From the NCBI GenBank assembly GCA_965205905.1, contig CBDBHZ010000012.1:1-64000 (forward strand): a stretch of 64,000 nt of DNA, given 5' to 3'. The DNA is from JAHZMA01 sp965205905 (GTDB taxonomy: Bacteria > Pseudomonadota > Alphaproteobacteria > JABAAW01 > JAHZMA01). Position numbers and translations under genes: made by a program. This document shows, piece by piece, positions 1 through 9,244 of this stretch (positions within the stretch are counted from its first letter, which is position 1; every line of letters starts with the position of its first letter). The notes under the pieces were generated by a model, which saw only the letters and a program-made list of their open reading frames with translations, did no database searches and had not been told where the DNA came from.

Positions 1-2166
1 GAGTTTCCGCGAAATTTGCAAGTTACTTTTATCGCTGATATTCCAATTGCCATTGGTTGCCTCGCGTGTGTAGGTGGTTGCATCATTCAAGCTAACTGCC
101 AAACCTTTTAAGGTGAGGATGCCATCATTTGTTAAATCTATCGTTGAGGTTGCAACAGTGCCAGCAGATGCGGTTGAGGTTGCGTTTAGATTTGTTACAG
201 CAAGAATATTGGCTACCTCGCTGTTTTTGAAAGCAAAATCAATCTTACCACGGTTTGCACCGAACGCACCATAATAGTATTTTGTATCAGCTTGGGCGAG
301 CGCGAATGTGCCACCAAATTCGTTGGCACCAGCAACCGCGCCATCATCGGTATGAAACTGACTATTACCATAGAAACGCGCATTAAGCGTGCCTGACATA
401 GCGGCTAAATCAAGGCTGGTCGTAACATTATTATCGGTATAGTTGAAGGATTTTTCGGTGATATTAAGAGTAGATGCTGTTATGCCTGTGTTACAAGGGG
501 CAACGAGACAAACAGTGTTTTCAGTTTTAATGGTAAGCGTATTATTTGTGAAAACAGCAGTGGCGTTTATATCAAATGTTACCGCATCTTTTGCTGCGGT
601 CGTGCCATAAATGCCCGCGCCTTTACCCGTAAATGTGCCTGTGCCTGTGCCTATGCCTGCTGGAACCGTTGTGGTTTCAATACCCGCTATCATGGTGATA
701 TAATTATTGTTGAGTGTTTGGTCTGTTGCCTCATCATCAAGGTCGGCGGTCGTTTGCTCTTGTTGCCACGTAACATACGCCATATAGTCAGAATCAAAGC
801 CGAAAATGCCAGTGCCACCTGTTGCAACACCTGTTAGCGCAGTCGCATCATAGTCAATACCATTAACATTAGCAACAGCTGATGTTGCGCCACTGCTATC
901 AGCAAATGTGAAAGTAACAGCCGATGATGTTAGTCGTGATAGGGTGATGGAGGTATCAATGTTAAGATTCGCAGTATCACCCCATGTTGCTGTTGGCGCA
1001 CGTGTGTAATCAGCTTTATTATCAAGCGTCACAGCCAAACCGCGAAGCGTAACTGTATCATTATTGGTGGCACTCAAGGCTAGCGAAGCACTTGGCGTTA
1101 CAGCATCAGCCACAGCCTCTGTTGGTGTTACCGTTTGCACCGTATTAATCACAAGCGTATCAGCACGCTTAAATATATCTGCACCGAATGCACCGAAATA
1201 ATAGCTTTGCTTATCGGCCGCGCTTAGCAAAAATGTGCCCCCAAGCTCTCGTGCCACACTACCATAAAAGCGTGCATCAACCGTGCCAGTTAGCCCACCA
1301 GCGCTTGTTATAGCACCATCGCTGATATAATGACTACCATCATCATTGGCAACAAAACTTAATTTTGTGCCATCATTTGTTGTAAAATCAAGAGCCTCAA
1401 CAGCATTACTCGCACAATCAGTTGCTTTACAGGTGTTAGCAGTGCTCAATATTAGCATTTTAGTTGAAAAATCAACAGTTGCGTTGACATCAAATAGGGT
1501 GTTATAGCGTTCTTCTCCAGCACCATAAATACCACTGCCTTTGCCTGTGAATTTTACATTATCAGTTGTAAGGCTTGTGAAATCTGTGGTTACACTTCCC
1601 GCAATCATCATACCGTCAATAGTCGTGCCATTGCTCCAACTCAGATGAGTTATTTCTTGCGAATCAAAGCCAGTCCAAATTTTATCAGCCCTACGGATAT
1701 TCAATGTTACGCCATCAGCAATGCCAGTGAAGATGTTGGCTTTATCAGTCTCTTCTGTTGTATTTGCAGGTGCCTCATATTTTGCGTTCACATAAGCGGT
1801 TACGCCAGATATATTTGCCCCAGTTAATGAGAGAATAAGAATCGGGTCATCAATTTGGCTTACAACCAAACCATCGCGGAATATACCAAGACTATCACCG
1901 AGAGCACCATTACTGACACTATCATTTCTTATCTCTTCTTTTTTAGCTATTTTTGCTGCTTCGTCGGCACCCTCAAATAAATCGATTGTTGTTCTGGGCG
2001 CACCAATAGCAAATTCTATGGTGTCTGGCGTATCATCAGGTGTTTCAGCTGGTGGCGTATCAGATTTAGCAGAACCACCGCCGCCGCCACCACCACCGCC
2101 GTTACATGCGGTAAGTGCCACAGAAAAAATGGTGAACATGATGATTGAAAATACTGACTGTCTCAT
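1..2166 (-). CDS. Tandem-repeat TbpB-like surface lipoprotein (3' end outside window)
   Basis: The reading frame is open from an ATG at 2166 to the left edge (722 codons), so the C-terminus is missing. AAGGAG lies 6 bases before the ATG. The N-terminus is a lipoprotein signal peptide ending in lipobox LTAC, then a tract of nine glycines that probably acts as a flexible tether. Two complete repeats can be read, each ending in the signature ARFYG...GGTFxL...YYGAFGA (around 1185 and 262 on the DNA). That signature resembles the C-terminal barrel motif of transferrin-binding protein B and other Slam-exported lipoproteins. The location is inferred to be the outer membrane surface. The ligand is unknown and nothing here proves metal or transferrin binding. 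The first 330 or so codons are almost identical to the next gene, and later patches also match it. Confidence 0.8.
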   Translation of the reverse strand, partial: MRQSVFSIIMFTIFSVALTACNGGGGGGGGGSAKSDTPPAETPDDTPDTIEFAIGAPRTTIDLFEGADEAAKIAKKEEIRNDSVSNGALGDSLGIFRDGLVVSQIDDPILILSLTGANISGVTAYVNAKYEAPANTTEETDKANIFTGIADGVTLNIRRADKIWTGFDSQEITHLSWSNGTTIDGMMIAGSVTTDFTSLTTDNVKFTGKGSGIYGAGEERYNTLFDVNATVDFSTKMLILSTANTCKATDCASNAVEALDFTTNDGTKLSFVANDDGSHYISDGAITSAGGLTGTVDARFYGSVARELGGTFLLSAADKQSYYFGAFGADIFKRADTLVINTVQTVTPTEAVADAVTPSASLALSATNNDTVTLRGLAVTLDNKADYTRAPTATWGDTANLNIDTSITLSRLTSSAVTFTFADSSGATSAVANVNGIDYDATALTGVATGGTGIFGFDSDYMAYVTWQQEQTTADLDDEATDQTLNNNYITMIAGIETTTVPAGIGTGTGTFTGKGAGIYGTTAAKDAVTFDINATAVFTNNTLTIKTENTVCLVAPCNTGITASTLNITEKSFNYTDNNVTTSLDLAAMSGTLNARFYGNSQFHTDDGAVAGANEFGGTFALAQADTKYYYGAFGANRGKIDFAFKNSEVANILAVTNLNATSTASAGTVATSTIDLTNDGILTLKGLAVSLNDATTYTREATNGNWNISDKSNLQISRKL

Positions 2167-2203
2167 AATTAACTCCTTAATATGATTCTGTATACCACCT
2201 AAA

Positions 2204-2232
2204 AACATACAATATTTTACAAAATTTTGCAA
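2204..2232 (-). promoter_or_regulatory. Candidate sigma-70 promoter of the first lipoprotein gene
   Basis: Read on the minus strand this is TTGCAA, 17 bases, TATGTT. The same two boxes with the same spacing occur before the other two lipoprotein genes of this cluster. Downstream is a conserved leader containing the 8-base palindrome GGTATACC. Confidence 0.45.
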
Positions 2233-2274
2233 TAATTTTCAAAGATAGTCCACATTAGGATGTGAATAAGCAAG

Positions 2275-2311
2275 AAAAAAGGCGGTGTTGATTATCAATA
2301 CCGCCTTTAAT
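2275..2311 (-). terminator. Rho-independent terminator after the seven-repeat lipoprotein gene
   Basis: GGCGGT (2281-2286) pairs with ACCGCC (2300-2305). The stem can extend to 12 pairs with one wobble and is flanked by A/T runs, giving a T-rich tail on the minus strand. It lies about 50 bases past the stop codon at 2359. Confidence 0.75.
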
Positions 2312-2358
2312 TTTGCTATATCATTTTAATGATGTGGCTCAATTATTTTGCTCAATTA

Positions 2359-5300
2359 TTATTTTGCACCAAATGCTCCCGCATATTTTTTAGTGCCATT
2401 TTCAAAGTTAAACACGCCGCCTACTTCTTCGGCATTCGGACCGTAAGCTTTCATCACAACATCGCCAGTGCCGCCCATTCCTGCAGTTATATCACCTCTC
2501 CACCAGCGATGGAGTTTATTATAGGTTAAGGTGCCAGAGAAATCTAAGTTACTATCAGGAGCGCCTGAGCTTGAATTAAAACCATTCCCACTATATGCCG
2601 TGGAATTACCTATAACCTTAATCAGAGGGTTTTCTACTCTTCTTGTATCGCTCGCTGTAATCGCAGCCGTGCCAGCGACAAAATCAGTTGTTACTGAAAC
2701 ATTGCCACGCGTTACATATTCCGTGCCATTATCATTATAATAACCATAGGCTCTGCCCGTAAAGGTTTGGCTGCCAGTGGTTGGGATATCATTTTGATTG
2801 GTAAAGGCACCTGTTGAAAAGCCACCTTTGCCACCTATATCATCATCAATGACACCAAGCGTTTGATACTGCCAACCCCATGTTGATGCGTCAGGTTGAT
2901 GCACCACCATAATGCGCCTGCCATCATACGTGTTCTCTCTATGAATAAATCGCAGAGAACCAGCAGAAAAAGAAGTAACAGTATAGTCACGAAAGCGAAA
3001 ACCATTGCTGGCATCGTTTATATGTAAATAATCATTACCCGAAACTGATTGATCAAAGTTTTGTGTGCGTTCGGTATCACCATGCACATCTAATGTCTTG
3101 ATTTCTATGTCGGTTATTATGCCACTAGCAGCTTGCGTTATCTTAAATGTTTGGATAAGCGGGGCATCATCACCAGTGGTATAGCCTAAACCATCCATGG
3201 TGCGTTCCGTCTCGTCTGACCATGTAGGGAAGTTAGTGGTTGTGGCAGCAATATGGAAGTCTGTTTTAGCTGTTCCGAATGCACCATAATAGCTTTCATC
3301 ACTGTCTTTTATAGCAAAAGTGCCACCAAATTCTTGAGCCGCATTCACGCTTTTGCCATAAAAGCGTGAATCAAGATTACCAGATAAATCACCTGCGGTA
3401 ACAGTGCCAGCAATAGCATTGCTGGTAAAGTTTAAAGCTGATGTTGTAAAATCAAGCGCACTCACAGATGCAGCCAAAGCCACAGTAGCACAACCACCAT
3501 TTGTTTCACAAATAGTGTCACTGCTACTGATTGTTACACTGCTAGTGCTTGCGCCAAAAGTAGCATATGCATCTGTTCTAAAACTGGTTTGATAGCTTTC
3601 ACGCGTATCGGCATTGCTATAAAAGCCACGCCCTTTGCCAACAAATCTTACCTTTGTATCATTCATAGGGGTAGGGATAGTAGCGGTTTCTAAACCAGCA
3701 ATCATCACGCCATCGATATTGTAGGTTCTATCGTCAGTATCGGTCGCAACACTGCTTAACGCGCTATCATTTTTAAGATTCCAATAGGAAGCAATCATAT
3801 GGTCAGAATCAAAGCCAAAAAACTCATCGCCCCGATAGCCTTCAATGAGTGTGCTAGTGGCATCAGCAAGTGGTGACGTAGCTGTGAGCGGGCTTACACT
3901 TAACTTAGAGAGCTTTTCAGTTCCATCTGTAACAGTGCCACTATAACTACCCGTCATATCATCCAGTGAAACACTGACAGCTGTGATGTTACCACCCGTA
4001 TGGGTGAGCTGAAGACGCGTTTCCGAAAGCGTTGTAATAGAAGTTGTTTCTGTAACTTTTGCATAGTCCCATGAATCACCAGATGCCCGATTATAGGCTG
4101 TTGTGATATTACCAAAAACCCCCAATCCTTTTAATATATAAGTTTCATCAGCGGCTGCACCAACAGTGATAGAGGCAGAACCATCATTATCAGCCACCGG
4201 TATCCCTTTCGCCATTGAAAGTTCAGCATCCGTAGCTGCACCAATGTTATTGATGCTTGTATTGAGGATTATGTCCCGAGTTGCACCGAACGCACCATAA
4301 TAATAGTTTGTTGCACTGGCGAGCGCGAATGTGCCACCAAATTCATTTGTGCCAGTGCCATAAAAACGCGCATCAAGATGACCCGCCATATTAGCAACAT
4401 GATTAGTGCCTACACCATCAAATTCGTGAGTGAGTGCATTCACGTTATTATAGCCGATGGTCGTAGCGGGCATATTAAGGTTAACGCTCGCATTATCCGA
4501 GTTATCAGTGCCAGTCGTGCTGATTGTTACCATATCAAGAGTTAAATCAACTGCGGCTGTTACATTAAATGTTACATTTTCGGTTGCAAGGGTAGTGCCA
4601 GTTAACGTGCCATAAACACCCGCACCTTTACCCGTAAAACTAATATCACCAGCGGTAAGAAGGCTTGCATCAGCAGTTTCAATACCCGCTATCATCATGC
4701 CATCAATATTGGTGAAATCGTCTGTTAAGTCGCTACCAGCAGTAAGGTCGGCAGTGGTTTGGGTTGGGGTTGTGCTCCACGTAACATAAGCCATATAGTT
4801 GGAATTATCAGCAAAGCCGAAAATCGCGCTTCTATCAATAGTGCCCGTTGTATAATCCGCTTCGGCATTGATTGCTGTTACGGCATCAGCCGCACCACCA
4901 GTGCCAAATGTAATAGAAACCCCTGAATTGGTAAGCGGTGTTGGCGTGATTTGCCTATCAATCTGCCTTTCATCCGTATCACTAGCATCAGTCCATGAAC
5001 TGGTGGTTCTATAACGCGTGTAATTGTGAACATCGTTCAGCGATACCGCTAAACTTTTCAAGGTAACAGCACCAGTAAATGCAGTGGCTGTGCTAGAGGT
5101 TATTTGCGTGCTTGCATTTGCTTTGTTAGCCACGTTGATAGTCGCGTCATCACTGCTGATAAACACATTACCACGGTTTGCACCAAACGCGCCATAATAA
5201 TAGCTTGTTGCACTGGCAAGCGCGAATGTGCCACCAAATTCATTTGTGCCAGCGCCATAGAAACGCGCATCAAGATGACCCGCCATATTAGCAACATGAT

Positions 5301-8300
5301 TAGTGCCTACACCATCAAATTCATGAGTGAGTGCATTCGCATCATTATAGCCAATGGTCGTAGCGGGGATATTAAGGTTCGTGTTAGAAGTGCCAGTCGT
5401 GCTGATTATTACACTATCATTAGTGAAATCAACAGCAGCTGTTACACCAAATGTTACAGTTTCGGGCATACCAGATAACGTGCCATAAACGCCTGTGCCA
5501 TTGCCCGTAAAATCAACGATGCCATCGGTAAGAAGCAAATTGGATACGGTTTCAATACCCACTATCATCATGCCGTTATAATCATTAAACGCTTGACTGT
5601 TCGCCGAAATGTCAGCAAGCGTCCGTGCTTCTGGCTCGTTCCACGTAACATAAGCCATATAGTCCGCATCAGCATTGCCAGCAAAGCCGAAAATCGTGTT
5701 TCTATCAATTGTCGCATTGGTATAATTAGCATTATCATAGGCTGATACTGCTGATACCGAAGTGCCATCAGCATCAAATGTGAGGGTAACGGCAGGCGAA
5801 GTGATACGCGATAATGTTGAAGTACTTGCGATGGTTAAACCATTCGGATTGTTTGCGCCACTAACCAGCCAATCAGTGCCAGCATCTGCACGATTATAGA
5901 GGCTATTATAATGAGACTCTACAGCCATGCCTTGCAACACGATATCTATTGCTGTAGCACCGTTTGCCGCAGTTGCAACAGCGGTGAGTGACGCATGGGT
6001 TTTGGTATCAACTGCCGTAGGGTTTGTTGCCGCAACATTGGTAATAGATGAGGTAACTGCATTGCTTGTGGTATTCAGTGGAAGCGCTGCACGGTTTGCA
6101 CCAAACGCGCCATAATAATAGCTTGTGGTATTGGCGAGGGCGAATGTGCCACCCAATTCTTTGGCATTTGCGCCGTAAAATCTGGCATCAAGCGCGCCTG
6201 TTAAACCGCCTGCGGTAACATTATTGTCAGAGATATTGTTGCCTGTAATATCAAGCGAAGCTGTGGTGAAATTAAGGTTGCTTTTCCAATCAGCCGTATC
6301 AGATGCCGTGCAATTAGGATTGGTAGAGAGGCATGTCTCGCTACTTGAAATCATTACATTCTTGCTTGCGCCGAAATTAACAGTGGCGGTAAGATTAAAT
6401 ACAGTGTCATAGCTTGCGGTGCTATCAGTAACGTCATTATCATAGACGCCAGTGCCTTTACCTGTAAATACCACGCCATCAGCCCCGAGATTATTGAAAT
6501 CAGCGGTAGCGGTTTCAATACCCGCAATCATCATGCCGTCAATATTGGTAACATTCTGTTCGGCGCCTGTGGTAGCTGAAGTGAAAGATTCCGCTTTGCT
6601 CCATGTAACATAAGCCATATATTGCGAATCAGTAGCACCAAAACCGAAAATATCTTTTCTATCCACAGTCACACCTGTATATTCAGCATCAGCATAAGCG
6701 GTGAAGCCTGTGATAGCATTACCAGTAAATGTTAGGCTAACTGCAGGCAGAGTGCCAGTTGATGGCGCTCGTGATACAGCAAATACCCTGCTAATGTTCA
6801 GATTATTTGTATCATTAAGATTCCAATTTGAAGATGATTGTGCATTCGGGCGTAAATATTTTGTACTATCATTCAAGCTAACAGCCAAACCTCGTAAGGT
6901 GCTGTTTGTGCTATCTATCGCACCAGATGTTGCAACAGTAGCAGGCGCAGTCCCGACCACAGTAATATCGCCGATACTCGTATTAGTAGTTTGTGTGTTT
7001 GCACTCGTGAAAGTAAAATCAATCACACCACGGTTTGCACCGAAGGCACCATAATAATAGCTTGTATCAGCTTCGGCGAGCGCGAATGTGCCACCTAATT
7101 CATTCGCACCCGTAACGCTACCATCGGATTCAAAAGCTTGACTGTTACCATAGAAACGCGCATTAAGCTGACCATTCATACCATCAACATTGGTAAGAGA
7201 AGTCGTAAGATTATTGCCAGTATAGTTAGGCAAATTTATATCGAAATCAAGGTCTGATGCTGTTACGCCTGTGTTACAAGTAGCGCCAGCATCACAAGCA
7301 GTGCCATCAGTCGCGATGGTGAGTGTGTTAGTTGTGAAAACAGCAGTCGCTATTATACCAAATGTTACATCATCACTTAAAGTAGCCGTGCCATAAACGC
7401 CTTTACCGCGCCCCATAAAAGTAGCTTTGCCACTAGATGAGCCTGTTGGAACCGTTGTGGTTTCAATGCCCGCTATCATGGTGATATAATTATTGTTGAG
7501 TGTTTGGTCTGTTGCCTCATCATCAAGGTCGGCGGTCGTTTGCTCTTGTTGCCACGTAACATACGCCATATAGTCAGAATCAAAGCCGAAAATCGCGCTT
7601 CTATCAATGGTTACACCTGTTGTATATTGTCTATCAGCAACATAGGCAGTAATGTTTTCTGTTGTGCCGTCACCATTAACAAAATCAAATCCAACAGCTG
7701 AAAAGTTAATCTGTGCTGGGGTGATGATGGTATTAATGTTGAGATTCGCAGTATCAGCCCATGTTGCTGTTGGCGCACGTGCGTAATCAGCGTCATTATC
7801 AAGTATCACAGTCAAACCGTTCAGGACAAGTCCCTGATTATTAGCACCAGCACTGGTGGTCAGTGAAAAATTAGTTCCGCTAATAACAGGCAAAGTTTCT
7901 GGCGTTTCCGTTACCGTTTGCACCGTATTAATCGCAAGCGTATCAGCACTCTTAAATATATCTGCACCGAATGCACCGAAATAATAGCTTTGCTTATCGG
8001 CCGCGCTTAGCAAAAATGTGCCCCCAAGCTCTCGTGCCACACTACCATAAAAGCGTGCATCAACCGTGCCAGTTAGCCCACCAGCGCTTGTAATAGCACC
8101 ATCGCTGATATAATGACTACCATCATCATTGGCAACAAAACTTAATTTTGTGCCATCATTTGTTGTAAAATCAAGAGCCTCAACAGCATTACTCGCACAA
8201 TCAGTTGCTTTACAGGTGTTAGCAGTGCTCAATATTAGCATTTTAGTTGAAAAATCAACAGTTGCGTTGACATCAAATAGGGTGTTATAGCGTTCTTCTC

Positions 8301-8952
8301 CAGCACCATAAATACCACTGCCTTTGCCTGTGAATTTTACATTATCAGTTGTAAGGCTTGTGAAATCTGTGGTTACACTTCCCGCAATCATCATACCGTC
8401 AATAGTCGTGCCATTGCTCCAACTCAGATGAGTTATTTCTTGCGAGTTAAAGCCAGTCCAAATTTTATCATTTGTAGAGACATTGAGTGTTACGCCATCA
8501 GCAATGCCAGTGAAAATAGTTGCTCTATCAGCCTCGTCTGCTGTATTTGCAGGTGCCTCATATTTTGCGTTCACATAGGCGGTTACGCCAGATATATTTG
8601 TCCCAGTTAGTGAGAGAATAAGAATCGGGTCATCAATTTGGCTTACAACCAAACCATCGCGGAATATACCAAGACTATCACCGAGAGCACCATTACTGAC
8701 ACTATCATTTCTTATCTCTTCTTTTTTAGCTATTTTTGCTGCTTCGTCGGCACCCTCAAATAAATCGATTGTTGTTCTGGGCGCACCAATAGCAAATTCT
8801 ATGGTGTCTGGCGTATCATCAGGTGTTTCAGCTGGTGGCGTATCAGATTTAGCAGAACCACCGCCGCCACCACCACCACCACCGCCGTTACATGCGGTAA
8901 GTGCCACAGAAAAAATGGTGAACATGATGATTGAAAAGACTGAATTTTTCAT
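2359..8952 (-). CDS. Giant seven-repeat TbpB-like surface lipoprotein
   Basis: The product is 2197 residues. It has a signal peptide with lipobox LTAC, a ten-glycine tether, then seven tandem units of about 300-335 residues. Each unit ends in a YYGAFGA-type motif (about 7970, 7050, 6108, 5195, 4295, 3282 and 2368 on the DNA). The last unit, ending AEEVGGVFNF...YAGAFGAK, is the closest to the GAK(R) terminus of TbpB-family barrels. Each unit also has conserved blocks IFGF, YMAYVTW, DGMMIAGIET and FTGKGxGVY. Export to the cell surface by a Slam-like system is inferred from this domain type; no Slam gene is in the window. Units 4 and 5 are nearly identical over about 70 residues, so internal duplication is recent. 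Translation starts at the ATG preceded by AAGGAGATAAGTT. Function is unknown: adhesion, ligand capture or surface layer are all possible. Confidence 0.85.
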   Translation of the reverse strand: MKNSVFSIIMFTIFSVALTACNGGGGGGGGGGSAKSDTPPAETPDDTPDTIEFAIGAPRTTIDLFEGADEAAKIAKKEEIRNDSVSNGALGDSLGIFRDGLVVSQIDDPILILSLTGTNISGVTAYVNAKYEAPANTADEADRATIFTGIADGVTLNVSTNDKIWTGFNSQEITHLSWSNGTTIDGMMIAGSVTTDFTSLTTDNVKFTGKGSGIYGAGEERYNTLFDVNATVDFSTKMLILSTANTCKATDCASNAVEALDFTTNDGTKLSFVANDDGSHYISDGAITSAGGLTGTVDARFYGSVARELGGTFLLSAADKQSYYFGAFGADIFKSADTLAINTVQTVTETPETLPVISGTNFSLTTSAGANNQGLVLNGLTVILDNDADYARAPTATWADTANLNINTIITPAQINFSAVGFDFVNGDGTTENITAYVADRQYTTGVTIDRSAIFGFDSDYMAYVTWQQEQTTADLDDEATDQTLNNNYITMIAGIETTTVPTGSSSGKATFMGRGKGVYGTATLSDDVTFGIIATAVFTTNTLTIATDGTACDAGATCNTGVTASDLDFDINLPNYTGNNLTTSLTNVDGMNGQLNARFYGNSQAFESDGSVTGANELGGTFALAEADTSYYYGAFGANRGVIDFTFTSANTQTTNTSIGDITVVGTAPATVATSGAIDSTNSTLRGLAVSLNDSTKYLRPNAQSSSNWNLNDTNNLNISRVFAVSRAPSTGTLPAVSLTFTGNAITGFTAYADAEYTGVTVDRKDIFGFGATDSQYMAYVTWSKAESFTSATTGAEQNVTNIDGMMIAGIETATADFNNLGADGVVFTGKGTGVYDNDVTDSTASYDTVFNLTATVNFGASKNVMISSSETCLSTNPNCTASDTADWKSNLNFTTASLDITGNNISDNNVTAGGLTGALDARFYGANAKELGGTFALANTTSYYYGAFGANRAALPLNTTSNAVTSSITNVAATNPTAVDTKTHASLTAVATAANGATAIDIVLQGMAVESHYNSLYNRADAGTDWLVSGANNPNGLTIASTSTLSRITSPAVTLTFDADGTSVSAVSAYDNANYTNATIDRNTIFGFAGNADADYMAYVTWNEPEARTLADISANSQAFNDYNGMMIVGIETVSNLLLTDGIVDFTGNGTGVYGTLSGMPETVTFGVTAAVDFTNDSVIISTTGTSNTNLNIPATTIGYNDANALTHEFDGVGTNHVANMAGHLDARFYGAGTNEFGGTFALASATSYYYGAFGANRGNVFISSDDATINVANKANASTQITSSTATAFTGAVTLKSLAVSLNDVHNYTRYRTTSSWTDASDTDERQIDRQITPTPLTNSGVSITFGTGGAADAVTAINAEADYTTGTIDRSAIFGFADNSNYMAYVTWSTTPTQTTADLTAGSDLTDDFTNIDGMMIAGIETADASLLTAGDISFTGKGAGVYGTLTGTTLATENVTFNVTAAVDLTLDMVTISTTGTDNSDNASVNLNMPATTIGYNNVNALTHEFDGVGTNHVANMAGHLDARFYGTGTNEFGGTFALASATNYYYGAFGATRDIILNTSINNIGAATDAELSMAKGIPVADNDGSASITVGAAADETYILKGLGVFGNITTAYNRASGDSWDYAKVTETTSITTLSETRLQLTHTGGNITAVSVSLDDMTGSYSGTVTDGTEKLSKLSVSPLTATSPLADATSTLIEGYRGDEFFGFDSDHMIASYWNLKNDSALSSVATDTDDRTYNIDGVMIAGLETATIPTPMNDTKVRFVGKGRGFYSNADTRESYQTSFRTDAYATFGASTSSVTISSSDTICETNGGCATVALAASVSALDFTTSALNFTSNAIAGTVTAGDLSGNLDSRFYGKSVNAAQEFGGTFAIKDSDESYYGAFGTAKTDFHIAATTTNFPTWSDETERTMDGLGYTTGDDAPLIQTFKITQAASGIITDIEIKTLDVHGDTERTQNFDQSVSGNDYLHINDASNGFRFRDYTVTSFSAGSLRFIHRENTYDGRRIMVVHQPDASTWGWQYQTLGVIDDDIGGKGGFSTGAFTNQNDIPTTGSQTFTGRAYGYYNDNGTEYVTRGNVSVTTDFVAGTAAITASDTRRVENPLIKVIGNSTAYSGNGFNSSSGAPDSNLDFSGTLTYNKLHRWWRGDITAGMGGTGDVVMKAYGPNAEEVGGVFNFENGTKKYAGAFGAK

Positions 8953-8990
8953 AACTTATCTCCTTGATATGATTCGGTATACCACCTAAA

Positions 8991-9019
8991 AACATACAAT
9001 ATTTGACAAAATTTTGCAA
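8991..9019 (-). promoter_or_regulatory. Candidate sigma-70 promoter of the seven-repeat lipoprotein gene
   Basis: On the minus strand: TTGCAA, 17 bases, TATGTT, about 40 bases before the start codon. The boxes are conserved with those at 2204-2232 and 14191-14219. Confidence 0.45.
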
Positions 9020-9056
9020 TAATTTTTAAGGATAGTCCACATTAGGATGTGAATAA

Positions 9057-9071
9057 GCAAGAAAAATGCCA
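9057..9071 (-). promoter_or_regulatory. Candidate sigma-54 (-24/-12) promoter, seven-repeat lipoprotein gene
   Basis: Minus strand reads TGGCAT, 5 bases, TTGC, which fits the RpoN consensus TGGCAC-N5-TTGC with correct spacing. A transcript would begin near 9045, about 93 bases before the ATG. The identical element occurs at 14257-14271 at the same distance from the next lipoprotein gene. Confidence 0.5.
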
Positions 9072-9081
9072 TATTGTTTTT

Positions 9082-9229
9082 TATAATATCAAGGGGTGGC
9101 ATAAAAAAAGCGGGGGTTGCGGTAGGGGGTAATGGGGGGCGTCCTTGCGGTTAGCAAGGTCGCAAAGCCCCCCATATATTAATGATAAAAAAAGCGGGGG
9201 TTTTGACGCCCCCGCTTTTTGATATTATA
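9082..9229. repeat. Intergenic element bounded by 11-base inverted repeats (MITE-like)
   Basis: TATAATATCAA at 9082-9092 is the exact reverse complement of 9219-9229. Just inside both ends are AAAAAGCGGGGG-type sequences in inverted orientation. The interior is G/C-run rich and includes an inverted CATTAATATATGGGGGG-GCTTTGCGA block. That block and the outer ATAATATCAA recur directly after the lipoprotein gene that ends at 60205. There is no coding capacity. The element occupies most of the 292-base gap between the two lipoprotein genes and includes the terminator at 9189-9222. Confidence 0.55.
9189..9222 (-). terminator. Strong bidirectional rho-independent terminator
   Basis: AAAAGCGGGGG pairs with CCCCCGCTTTT across an 8-base loop, with A and T runs on either side, so it can work in both directions. 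It lies 23 bases past the stop codon of the five-repeat lipoprotein gene. Confidence 0.85.
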
Positions 9230-9244
9230 TCACTCGAATTTTAA

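Noticed and set aside
5104..5478. Open frames of 60-124 codons on the plus strand inside the lipoprotein genes, such as this one
   Set aside because: They recur at the same place in each repeat, lie fully antisense to long in-frame coding repeats, and lack ribosome sites. They are by-products of repeat composition.
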